This document shows, piece after piece, positions 8,580-15,931 of a stretch of 27,471 nucleotides of DNA (position 1 is the first letter of the stretch; each line of letters opens with the position of its first letter). The position numbers were made by a program, and so were the translations under genes. The notes under the pieces are model-generated. The model worked only from the letters and a program-made list of their open reading frames with translations. It was not told where the DNA came from and searched no databases. Origin of the DNA: Promethearchaeota archaeon (lineage in GTDB: Archaea; Asgardarchaeota; Lokiarchaeia; Sigynarchaeales; SOKP01); NCBI GenBank assembly GCA_019058515.1, contig JAHPYY010000020.1, positions 1 to 27,471 on the forward strand. The letters are read 5' to 3'.

Positions 8580-9083
8580 TTATTCTTTACCTGTTGATCC
8601 GAATCCTCCTAAACCACGTTCAGATTCCGGGAGATCCTCTACCGGTTCAAATTCATATTCCGACAGTTTTCCAAGAATTATTTGACATATTCTATCTCCT
8701 TTCTTTAAAGTTACCTCTCTATTAGATAAATTAACCACAATTGCCATCCATTCGTTTCTATAACCCGCATCTATTGTACCTGGAGTATTAACTATTGATA
8801 TTCCGTTCCATAACGCCAATCCACTTCGGGGGACGACTTTGAAATAATATCCTTCTGGAATTGCTGTCGCAAAACCTAATGGGCACCCAATGCGTTCTAA
8901 GGATTTTAAAACGTATGTATCTATATCTAATTCTTCTAATTGTTTAGAATTTTTTTCTATAATTATTTTTTTAAAACCATGGATCCTGCAATCAACTCCC
9001 GCATCTCCTGGTTTAGAGGGAGAAGGAACTTCAACCCCTTCTCTTAACTTCTTAAATGGAATTTTAAGCTTTTTACTTTTCAT
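8580..9083 (-). CDS. dut: dUTP diphosphatase (dUTPase)
   Basis: This 167-residue protein hydrolyses dUTP to dUMP and diphosphate, keeping uracil out of DNA and feeding thymidylate synthesis. All five motifs of the trimeric dUTPase family are present in order: DAGVDC (27-32), RSGLALWNG (86-94), GTIDAGYRNEW (102-112, with the catalytic-type Asp105 and base-stacking-type Tyr108), GDRICQIIL (129-137) and GLGGFGSTG (157-165, the glycine-rich nucleotide lid). An insertion of roughly 25 residues between motifs 1 and 2 makes it slightly longer than the common bacterial form. Motif 1 has Cys where Leu is usual. A dCTP deaminase is less likely because the C-terminal lid motif is of dUTPase type. It is divergent from the membrane acyltransferase gene. 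Confidence 0.92.
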   Translation of the reverse strand: MKSKKLKIPFKKLREGVEVPSPSKPGDAGVDCRIHGFKKIIIEKNSKQLEELDIDTYVLKSLERIGCPLGFATAIPEGYYFKVVPRSGLALWNGISIVNTPGTIDAGYRNEWMAIVVNLSNREVTLKKGDRICQIILGKLSEYEFEPVEDLPESERGLGGFGSTGKE

Positions 9084-9272
9084 AAACGCTTCAATATTCC
9101 AAACATCTGATTATAAAAAAGAATATTTATTAATCGTCGATTAAACGATAAAACACATAAGGAAACAAAGTATAATATAGAAATTTGAAGGAAAAAATGC
9201 AAAATATTTATTAACTCCAAGAAATAAGTATTAAAAGGAAAGAAGTTCCAAACTAGAGTTAACCATTATATT

Positions 9273-9280
9273 GGAAGGAG
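9273..9280 (+). promoter_or_regulatory. Shine-Dalgarno site that sets the start of the acyltransferase-like gene
   Basis: The sequence GGAAGGAG lies 11 nt before the ATG at 9292. The longer reading frame from TTG at 9271 would place this site inside the coding region, so the ATG is preferred. Confidence 0.7.
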
Positions 9281-9291
9281 AAATCAAAACA

Positions 9292-10602
9292 ATGGCTACA
9301 AGTACTCGAACTAAAGAAATTCCAGAATCTCCCTCGCTTTTTAATTATCTTAGACAAGAGATTCCTCTCGAAGAGTTGAGAGATTACGCCTCGCCTAAAA
9401 GAATTAAGTCTATTGATTTTGTTAAGGGATTCGCCATTATTTTTATTATTTTAGCACACACAGCGGATTGGTTAAATGCGGAGTGGTATTTCTTGTACGG
9501 GTTGTTATTCGCCCTTTTAGATTTCTTAGGGCCGTCGTTATTTGTATTTCTCTCAGCTTTGAGCGTAATATTTACAATTAAAAAGAAAGAGGGAATTATT
9601 CCAAATAGGCTAATTAGAAACGGGATATTTACAAGAGGTATTATCATAACTCTAATTGGCATTATTATAAATAGATATTATGTAAATCCCGTAACTGGAG
9701 AGTTAGAACTAGTAATATGGGGTTGGCATATTTTTGTTTTTCTAGGATTAGCTCAAATATTCTCTTATTACGCCTTAAAACTTAAGAAGTGGATCAGGGT
9801 AGTGATAGGGGTGACAATAATTATCATTTCTCCGCCTATTAGAGAGATTGTTTATCTCGGAACAGACGCAGGAAATCCCGTTGCCTATATATTTCATCTT
9901 ATAATCACTTCAAACACTCCTGATCTAACACTTCTTCCATGGATATCAATTTGCTTTCTTTCTACGATATTTGGAGAGTATTTGTATGAGGCAATGATGA
10001 AGGATACTGCTGACGCTTATACTGGATTGTTTAGGTTATTTTTAGTTTGGGGTATAATCTTAGTGAGTGTTGGGATCATAATTGGATTTCCTTTGCAAAT
10101 TCCGGAGACACTTCCAGGAGGAGCACAAGAATATCCTCATATCAAATTGCTAGCTATTGCAAATCAACAAGATTTTTTTCACATAGCGGGATATCCGTTA
10201 TTTTTAATAAGGCACACAAGTGCTAACATGTTTTACAATCTTGGAATGGCATTGCTTATAATTGCTATTAGTTTTTACTTCATTGACATTAGAAAAAAGA
10301 AGGGATTAGCTGTTAACATGTTAGTATATTACGGAAAAATATCTTTAAGCTTGTTCCTGTTACACTTACTATTTTTACCATTATATTTAGCATTTTTAGA
10401 TGTAACATTATTTTTATTCGTAAGCTTCGCTTATATAGGATTACTTGGAGTAACAATGTATATATGGATGGAGTTTGGGAAAGGTATAGGTTCACCAGAA
10501 TGGATAATGGTCGAAATTGGTAGAGTGGGACATCGAACTGGAGAATCAGTAAGGAAAGTGGCACGGAAGAAAATCGAGGCGTACTTCACGAAAGACGAGT
10601 AA
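9292..10602 (+). CDS. Polytopic membrane protein, HGSNAT/DUF1624-like acyltransferase family
   Basis: This 436-residue protein has about ten hydrophobic segments. A 35-residue soluble N-terminus leads into RIKSIDFVKGFAIIFIILAH (38-57), a signature like that of heparan-alpha-glucosaminide N-acetyltransferase and DUF1624 proteins, where a membrane-embedded His takes acetyl from cytosolic acetyl-CoA. His56 sits at the end of that first helix. Acyltransferase-3 proteins share a similar start and are the main alternative. The C-terminus is basic and cytoplasmic-looking. The ATG at 9292 is chosen because a strong GGAAGGAG site precedes it. The AMP-forming acyl-CoA ligase gene follows after 91 bp on the same strand and could supply acyl-CoA; that link is inferred from position only. 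The acceptor is unknown. Confidence 0.7.
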   Translation: MATSTRTKEIPESPSLFNYLRQEIPLEELRDYASPKRIKSIDFVKGFAIIFIILAHTADWLNAEWYFLYGLLFALLDFLGPSLFVFLSALSVIFTIKKKEGIIPNRLIRNGIFTRGIIITLIGIIINRYYVNPVTGELELVIWGWHIFVFLGLAQIFSYYALKLKKWIRVVIGVTIIIISPPIREIVYLGTDAGNPVAYIFHLIITSNTPDLTLLPWISICFLSTIFGEYLYEAMMKDTADAYTGLFRLFLVWGIILVSVGIIIGFPLQIPETLPGGAQEYPHIKLLAIANQQDFFHIAGYPLFLIRHTSANMFYNLGMALLIIAISFYFIDIRKKKGLAVNMLVYYGKISLSLFLLHLLFLPLYLAFLDVTLFLFVSFAYIGLLGVTMYIWMEFGKGIGSPEWIMVEIGRVGHRTGESVRKVARKKIEAYFTKDE

Positions 10603-10693
10603 AGGATTTGATATGATAAAATTTTTGAAATTACCAATAAAATATTTAATTAGGTTTAACATATAGAGTAATTAAATTAAAAATGTGATATAG

Positions 10694-12484
10694 ATGGCTA
10701 TGCATGCTCCAATAAATTTACAAAATCAGTTTAAAGTAAGCGAAAACAAGATCTGGTTTAAGAAGTGGTGGCCAGAAGGAGTTCCAAAAACCTACGATTT
10801 TTCACCAATAACTACTTATGAATTTTTAGAAAATACCGTTAGAAAATATCCTAGTTCTAACTTTATATGGTTTCTAGAAACTTGGTGTACATACGAAGAA
10901 TTTCTTAACCTCGTAGATTCCCTAGCAAGTGGATTACATGATTTAGGAATAACAAAGGGAGAAGTCATAGCCATATTTTTACCAAATAGTATACAATACA
11001 TAGCGCTCTATTATGCTATTACCAAATTAGGAGCTATAATCACAGGGATCAATCCTACTTATCAACCTATCGAAATTTTACATCAATTGGAAGTTACTGG
11101 TGCGCGTACCATAGTAATTCTTGATTCCTTATACAAGACATCTATTGAACCGATTATAGAAAAATTAGACCTAAATCGGATAATTTATACAAATTTAGCG
11201 GATTTTTCTAGACATTTATTAGTTCAAAAGGTAATCGGTAAATTTTTAAAAAAGATACCTTCTGGTAAGGTTTCCTATCCTGGTGCTATTAAGCTCAAGG
11301 ATTTGGTTAAATCACAAAAGCAAGATTTTGAAGTCGAAATCGACCCTCTCGTCGATCCAGCAGTCTACATGATGACTGGAGGGTCAACAGGAACGCCTAA
11401 AGCTGCAGTAATTACCCACTTTAACGCGGTGTCTAACGCAATTCAATGCAAATTATGGTTAGGGGGAGAACGACACGGTTTAGGTAATATAGGAATTCTA
11501 CCGTTGTTCCACAGTTTTTCTCACACAGCAATCATGAACGTAACAATCGCGTTTGGAGGTTGGATTCTACTTTATCCAACATTACCGTCTCAGGAAGAAT
11601 TGTGCGAAAACATACAGAGACTATCTTCTGAAGAAGGATATTTATATCTTGGTGCAGAAGTATTATTTGTTAAACTTTTAGGTTATAAAGCGATAAGAAA
11701 GTTTCCACGGGTTATTGATACTATTAAATATTTTATTTCTGGAGCAGGTCCGTTACACGAACGGATTCGTGAGAATTTTCAAGAGAAATTTAACAAAACT
11801 ATTGTGGAGGGATACGGTTTAACTGAAGCTAGCCCCGTGGTCAGCGCAGGAAAATTAACCGAAGACACGCCTGCAGGCACTATTGGGACACCCTTACCAG
11901 GTACCCAATGGGGAATATGGCCGCTCGAAGATTTTTCAAAAGGTCCAATCTGCCTTGGAGACCCTGAAGATACTAATTTCGGCGAGGAAAATCTCGGGGA
12001 GATTTGCGTTAGTGGACCACAGGTGATGGCTGGCTATTTAAATCAAATTGAGGAGACCAATCAAACATTAATAACTTACGACGATAGAATTTGGTTGTTA
12101 ACTGGGGATATTGGTTATATGAAAGAAGATGGGACAATAGTGATTAAAGACCGAAAGAAGCAACTTATAAAATACAAGGGGTTTTCGGTATTTCCTGAGG
12201 AAGTAGAGGAATTATTATTGAAGCATCCTGATATTACTGAAGCGGCGGTTGCAGGTTTGCCTCATAAAGAATTTGGGGAAGTCATTAAAGCCTGGGTTGC
12301 AATCAAGGAGGATTCACATTTATCCCCGAAGTCCATCAAAGCATGGGCTGCGGAAAACATGGCTCTTTACAAGGTTCCGCAGCATATAGCAATTATCGGG
12401 GAGATGCCCAAGAATATTGTGGGTAAAGTTCAAAGAAGAGTGTTACAAATAAACGATCCCTTATGGAAAGAAAAAGTTTCCTAA
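10694..12484 (+). CDS. AMP-forming acyl-CoA synthetase (long-chain fatty acid-CoA ligase type)
   Basis: This 596-residue enzyme of the ANL superfamily activates a carboxylic acid with ATP to an acyl-adenylate and then to acyl-CoA. The ATP-binding loop is YMMTGGSTGTPKAA (225-238), the second core motif is VEGYGLTEASP (371-381), the ribose-binding Asp lies in LLTGDIGY (Asp472) and Arg487 follows in IKDRKKQLIKYKG, the hinge region. The catalytic lysine of the C-terminal domain is Lys578 in NIVGKVQRR. The length and the GYGLTE motif fit medium or long-chain acyl-CoA ligases. A start at ATG 10694 leaves a full N-terminal domain. It sits between the membrane acyltransferase-like gene and a GNAT gene, with gaps near 90-100 bp, so separate promoters are possible. 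The preferred acid is unknown. Confidence 0.9.
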   Translation: MAMHAPINLQNQFKVSENKIWFKKWWPEGVPKTYDFSPITTYEFLENTVRKYPSSNFIWFLETWCTYEEFLNLVDSLASGLHDLGITKGEVIAIFLPNSIQYIALYYAITKLGAIITGINPTYQPIEILHQLEVTGARTIVILDSLYKTSIEPIIEKLDLNRIIYTNLADFSRHLLVQKVIGKFLKKIPSGKVSYPGAIKLKDLVKSQKQDFEVEIDPLVDPAVYMMTGGSTGTPKAAVITHFNAVSNAIQCKLWLGGERHGLGNIGILPLFHSFSHTAIMNVTIAFGGWILLYPTLPSQEELCENIQRLSSEEGYLYLGAEVLFVKLLGYKAIRKFPRVIDTIKYFISGAGPLHERIRENFQEKFNKTIVEGYGLTEASPVVSAGKLTEDTPAGTIGTPLPGTQWGIWPLEDFSKGPICLGDPEDTNFGEENLGEICVSGPQVMAGYLNQIEETNQTLITYDDRIWLLTGDIGYMKEDGTIVIKDRKKQLIKYKGFSVFPEEVEELLLKHPDITEAAVAGLPHKEFGEVIKAWVAIKEDSHLSPKSIKAWAAENMALYKVPQHIAIIGEMPKNIVGKVQRRVLQINDPLWKEKVS

Positions 12485-12584
12485 TTCTTGTAAAGTAAGT
12501 AAAAACTAACAGCAACAAATAAAATTAATATCGTATTTAATTAATAAAGTCTTAATGTTGAATTATTTGTAGAGTTGTACAAAA

Positions 12585-13040
12585 ATGGTTGTTATTCAGC
12601 GATATGATCCAAGAGCAGATAAAAACGAATTGAAAGCTTTATTCGAAGATTTCATCGAACATATATCCTATTTACCTGGCACTTGGGAAAAATTCGAGAA
12701 AGAGGTAGAAAACCGAGCGTTAGATCTAAGAACAAGAAATTCTATGGTGGTGGCTAAAGAAGACGGAAAGTTAGTAGGATGGGCGACCTATACTAAAATT
12801 ACCGATTATCTAGGTAATAGTAGAGTTTTATTGCATCAGGTGATAACTAAAAAAGCAGATTCTTTCAAGAAAGGAATCGAAGAAGAACTAATACACGAAT
12901 TGGAAGCCTATATTAAGAAAACCGAACATTTAGATAGAGTGTACATTAGAGTCAAAAACTCGGACAATCAATCCAAAAGCTTGCTTTTAAAAATGGGGTA
13001 CAAAAAATCTGAGTTCATGTATTACGAGAGAAAAACATAA
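12585..13040 (+). CDS. GNAT-family N-acetyltransferase
   Basis: This 151-residue protein has the GNAT fold order. A central strand pair appears in SMVVAKEDGKLVGWATYTKI (about 53-72). A helix with charged residues follows where the acetyl-CoA loop is expected, although the classic Q/RxxGxG/A motif is poorly kept (FKKGIEEEL). The C-terminal signature is NSDNQSKSLLLKMGYKKSEF, typical of the last helix and strand of GNATs (residues around 125-145). The acceptor (protein N-terminus, amine or antibiotic) cannot be told. The degraded acetyl-CoA loop makes activity less certain. The TPR gene follows after 36 bp on the same strand and is likely cotranscribed. Confidence 0.75.
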   Translation: MVVIQRYDPRADKNELKALFEDFIEHISYLPGTWEKFEKEVENRALDLRTRNSMVVAKEDGKLVGWATYTKITDYLGNSRVLLHQVITKKADSFKKGIEEELIHELEAYIKKTEHLDRVYIRVKNSDNQSKSLLLKMGYKKSEFMYYERKT

Positions 13041-13076
13041 ATTATTTGACTACTCTTTTTTTTGATGTGAAATTTC

Positions 13077-13829
13077 GTGGTGTCAATAGATGAATTATTA
13101 GAACAGGCAAATAATTTAGAAAAAAATCAAAAATTCGAAGAAGCACTCCGTATACTCAACGATCTTAGCCTCGCAGATCCAGAAAACCAAACTATTTCAC
13201 TCAAGGTAAGCGAATTACTGTTTTCTTACGGAATTTATTTAAATGACGAATTTGTTACTGAATACGATAAGGCTATCGAGTGCTTCAAAAAGTTAGTAGA
13301 TCTTGACCAATCCAGTTATAGGGCGTTATACAATTTAGGATTAGCGCATTACAACAAGGGAGATTATACTGAAGCCTTGAAAATGTTTAACGCTGCGATA
13401 GATCTAAAACCCAATTATAAATATTGCTTGTATAACATCGGTCTTACCTACGAGACGATGAAACAATACAAGAAGGCGTTATCGTTTTACAAAAAAGCTC
13501 TTGAAGTAGACGAAAACTTTCGATATGCTTTACACGCTAAGGAACAAATAAAAAGAGTTCTTAAATTGGAAAACCAATGGGATGACGAAGCTGGAGCAAA
13601 TTCTTTTTTTAAATCGGAAAAGTTAGAGCAAAAATTCGTAGACTTAATTAAAATGTCAAATCGACTAGAAATATCTACTTTACAGAAGTTAATGGAAGTA
13701 GAGGCTGTAGAATTGTACGATTTTCTCATGAAACTAGGGGAAAAGGGATTTATACGAATTGATGGCAATTTCGTGAATATTGACCAGAATATGATTGAAG
13801 ATTTAATAAGATATACCCAAAAAGTATAG
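13077..13829 (+). CDS. TPR protein with C-terminal winged-helix-like domain
   Basis: In this 250-residue soluble protein, residues about 5-160 contain roughly four TPR units, clearest at 85-115 (ALYNLGLAHYNKGDYTEALK) and 118-150 (CLYNIGLTYETMKQYKKALS), which make a protein-binding superhelix. Residues about 180-250 look like a small winged helix: a helix, then ISTLQKLMEVEAVELYDFLM and the wing-like GEKGFIRIDGNFVNID. That order, a helical repeat solenoid followed by a winged helix, is the same as in eukaryotic PCI-domain proteins; I see no sequence proof of homology. The start is GTG, with a second GTG directly after it; no clear Shine-Dalgarno is visible. It lies 36 bp after the GNAT gene. 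Confidence 0.75.
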   Translation: MVSIDELLEQANNLEKNQKFEEALRILNDLSLADPENQTISLKVSELLFSYGIYLNDEFVTEYDKAIECFKKLVDLDQSSYRALYNLGLAHYNKGDYTEALKMFNAAIDLKPNYKYCLYNIGLTYETMKQYKKALSFYKKALEVDENFRYALHAKEQIKRVLKLENQWDDEAGANSFFKSEKLEQKFVDLIKMSNRLEISTLQKLMEVEAVELYDFLMKLGEKGFIRIDGNFVNIDQNMIEDLIRYTQKV

Positions 13830-13839
13830 GAATAAATTG

Positions 13840-13962
13840 TTAATCTGCCGATATAAATCGGTCGTGAATTGCGTAACAAACATATACGATAACAACTACA
13901 ATAATACCCCCTATGATGTAACCTACAATCGGATTAATTCCAAGAAAATCCCAAAGCCCCAT
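13840..13962 (-). CDS. Very small single-pass membrane protein (40 residues)
   Basis: This short reading frame falls below common length cut-offs. It starts with ATG at 13960-13962 and ends with TAA at 13840-13842. The product begins MGLWDFLGINPIVGY, has one hydrophobic helix of about 19 residues rich in Ile and Val (about 13-31), and a polar tail ending HDRFISAD. The clean helix, the amphipathic start and the fit between convergent gene ends argue that it is real. It lies 131 bp downstream of the LRR-TIR genes on the same strand, separated by a T-tract, so cotranscription is doubtful. Similar tiny membrane proteins in archaea often accompany membrane complexes; no function can be assigned. 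Confidence 0.55.
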   Translation of the reverse strand: MGLWDFLGINPIVGYIIGGIIVVVIVYVCYAIHDRFISAD

Positions 13963-14057
13963 TTTGATTAATAATAACTTGATTGATTTCTAAACCTTAT
14001 GCATAAAGAACATAAAAAAATATAAATAGTTTATAAAAAATCTCAAAATCTTTCAAT

Positions 14058-14074
14058 TTTTAAAAAAAAATTTT
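14058..14074 (-). terminator. Oligo-T terminator after the LRR-TIR genes
   Basis: On the minus strand a run of nine T lies about 25-30 nt after the stop codon of the second LRR-TIR gene. Archaeal RNA polymerase terminates at such tracts. Confidence 0.45.
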
Positions 14075-14093
14075 AACGATTTTTATTAGCTCG

Positions 14094-15896
14094 TTAGTTA
14101 TTTAGTTTATCGTGGTATTTCTTAAATAAATCGCTAACATAGCGGATTTGCTCTAGACGATTATCCTTGATATTCCGATATCTAACTGCTAAACTTTCTT
14201 CAGCCTTTTCTACAAATTCTCGAAAATCTGTTGTTTGAATTTCATTATTTATCCTTTCTCTCAATATGTTAATTTTATTAGTCAAATCTTCTTCATCGGT
14301 GATACCAACTATGTTTGTGATGTAATAATAAATTTTATCACACATTTCTTCAATAGACTCTTCAAAATTTTTAAATTCTAGTTTCAATTCACTCTCAATG
14401 TGTAAATTCCTATATTCCTCGTCGTTCCAGCTTAAGTCTTTGCCTAAAATGGGAATGATTTTAAGGTTATTCTCTTTAGCCAAAAATAATTCGTGTTGGC
14501 AATCTTTAGATTCAATCGAATCTTTGGTTGCAATAAATATTAAAATCTGGCAGGTGGGAATACGATCGTCCATAAAAACTCTAATATTACCATCCTTTGT
14601 CATATCTCGTTCGCAATAGTATGCAACATATACTTTCTCTCTCTTTTCTAAGTTTTTTGAAATAAGATTTATTTTATATGATAAATAATCTGAGATTTTA
14701 TGGCTTATAAAGAAGTGAATCAAAGATTTTTGACGGCAAAACTCAACAATAGTATTAGCAGGATTTCTTAGAAGCTTTTTTTCTTGAGCGTTAAGAGGAT
14801 TTTGTGTTAATTTAAGTTCTGTTAAATTCTTTAAGTTCTCTATACCTTTGATTTCCTTTATATTATTGTAAGACAAATCAAGTGAACGAAGGCTTTTTAA
14901 ATTATCTAATCCCTTTATCTCACTAATCTGATTTGAACCCAGACCTAACGCTTCTAAGTTAGTTAAAGTCTCGAGATCTCTAATTTCAACGAGTCTATTA
15001 GCCCCAAGGTTTAGCTTTTCAAGTTTTTTTAAAGCTTTTAAGCCTTTAATTTCTTTTATTTTGTTATCGTCTAAATCTAAGGTCTTTAGATTTAACAGAT
15101 TTTTCAGATTCACTATCTCTATTATATTATTACTGTACAAGTTTATTTCCTCTAAATAAATCAATTTATCTAACCCACCAATTTGAAAAATGTTGTTATG
15201 TTGCAAATTAAGCGATTTGAGCATTGATAGCCTATCTAAACCTTTAATAATCTCTATATTGTTAAAACCTAAGTTTAGCGATTGTAGTTTTATCAATTTG
15301 TCCAAATTCTTTATTTCCTTAATTTTGTTACTCGATAAATTTATTACTTCAAGATCTCTAAGATTATCTAAGTTTTTAATTTCCTCAATAGAATTCCTTT
15401 CTAAGTTCAGATTTTTAAGAGTTTTAACTTTTTCCAAACCTTTAATTTCTGTTATGTAATTTTCCTTTAGAAACAATGTCGTTAACTTTTTTAATTTGGA
15501 TAAACCCTTAATTTCTCTAATATCGCACTTTAAAAGATTCAATGTCTCTAAAGTCTTTAAACCTTCTAAATTCTTAATTTCCTTTACTGAATTACCTCCC
15601 AAGTACAATTCTTTTAAATTTACTAAACTGTCTAAACCCTTTATTTCTTCTATTAAATTTCCGCCTAAGTAAAGTAGTTGCAAATTTTTTAAGTGATCAA
15701 GCCCAACGATCTCTTTAATTTTATTTCTTCTTAAGTCGAGGGATTGGACATTAACTAAATCACTAAATCCTTTAATAGATGGAATATTTGAAATACCACA
15801 GTTTTGAAGATCCAACTCAATAAGTCCATTTTCATTTTTCTTAGCATATCTTTTCGTAAGCCTTATTTCAACAAATTCCTCTCTATTCACATTCAT
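14094..15896 (-). CDS. LRR-TIR protein A (long LRR array, TIR-like domain, helical tail)
   Basis: In this 600-residue soluble protein, residues about 24-367 hold some fifteen SDS22-type LRRs of 22 residues (pattern LxxLNLxxNxIxEIKGL), a protein- or ligand-binding arc. A linker (NPANTIVEFCRQKS) leads to a TIR-like domain at about 393-525. It opens with HFFISHKISD, a typical first TIR strand and box 1, and includes ILIFIATKDSIESKDCQHEL with Glu469 where NAD-cleaving TIRs carry their catalytic glutamate, then LKIIPILG. Residues 531-600 are a helical tail shared with protein B. TIR domains either cleave NAD or act as assembly modules; I infer possible NADase activity. No NB-ARC/STAND ATPase joins the LRR and TIR, unlike plant receptors. 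It is second in a two-gene unit 35 bp after B, and a TATA-like element at 15915-15923 could also drive it alone. Confidence 0.88.
   Translation of the reverse strand: MNVNREEFVEIRLTKRYAKKNENGLIELDLQNCGISNIPSIKGFSDLVNVQSLDLRRNKIKEIVGLDHLKNLQLLYLGGNLIEEIKGLDSLVNLKELYLGGNSVKEIKNLEGLKTLETLNLLKCDIREIKGLSKLKKLTTLFLKENYITEIKGLEKVKTLKNLNLERNSIEEIKNLDNLRDLEVINLSSNKIKEIKNLDKLIKLQSLNLGFNNIEIIKGLDRLSMLKSLNLQHNNIFQIGGLDKLIYLEEINLYSNNIIEIVNLKNLLNLKTLDLDDNKIKEIKGLKALKKLEKLNLGANRLVEIRDLETLTNLEALGLGSNQISEIKGLDNLKSLRSLDLSYNNIKEIKGIENLKNLTELKLTQNPLNAQEKKLLRNPANTIVEFCRQKSLIHFFISHKISDYLSYKINLISKNLEKREKVYVAYYCERDMTKDGNIRVFMDDRIPTCQILIFIATKDSIESKDCQHELFLAKENNLKIIPILGKDLSWNDEEYRNLHIESELKLEFKNFEESIEEMCDKIYYYITNIVGITDEEDLTNKINILRERINNEIQTTDFREFVEKAEESLAVRYRNIKDNRLEQIRYVSDLFKKYHDKLNN
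14796..15827 (-). repeat. LRR array of protein A (about fifteen 22-residue units)
   Basis: These are tandem 66-nt units coding for LRRs with a strongly kept EIKGLxxLxxL spacer. The spacing is very regular, which suggests growth by unit duplication; the units are diverged enough that they are unlikely to be an assembly artefact. Confidence 0.85.
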
Positions 15897-15914
15897 TTCA
15901 GTTTCTAATATATG

Positions 15915-15923
15915 GTTTTATAT
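15915..15923 (-). promoter_or_regulatory. Possible internal TATA box before LRR-TIR gene A
   Basis: On the minus strand the gap between the two genes reads ATATAAAAC, with its centre about 23 nt before the ATG of gene A. This would suit a leaderless transcript of A alone, in addition to readthrough from B. Confidence 0.3.
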
Positions 15924-15931
15924 TTGTATAA

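Noticed and set aside
9271..9291. TTG start adding seven residues to the acyltransferase-like protein.
   Set aside because: The Shine-Dalgarno site GGAAGGAG lies inside this extension and points to the ATG at 9292.
13963..14093. Cotranscription of the 40-residue membrane protein with the LRR-TIR genes as a firm operon.
   Set aside because: A T-tract terminator lies in the 131-bp gap, so I treat linkage as unproven.
15190..15459. Plus-strand frames within the LRR region, rich in Leu and Ser.
   Set aside because: They are antisense shadows created by the 66-nt LRR repeat periodicity.
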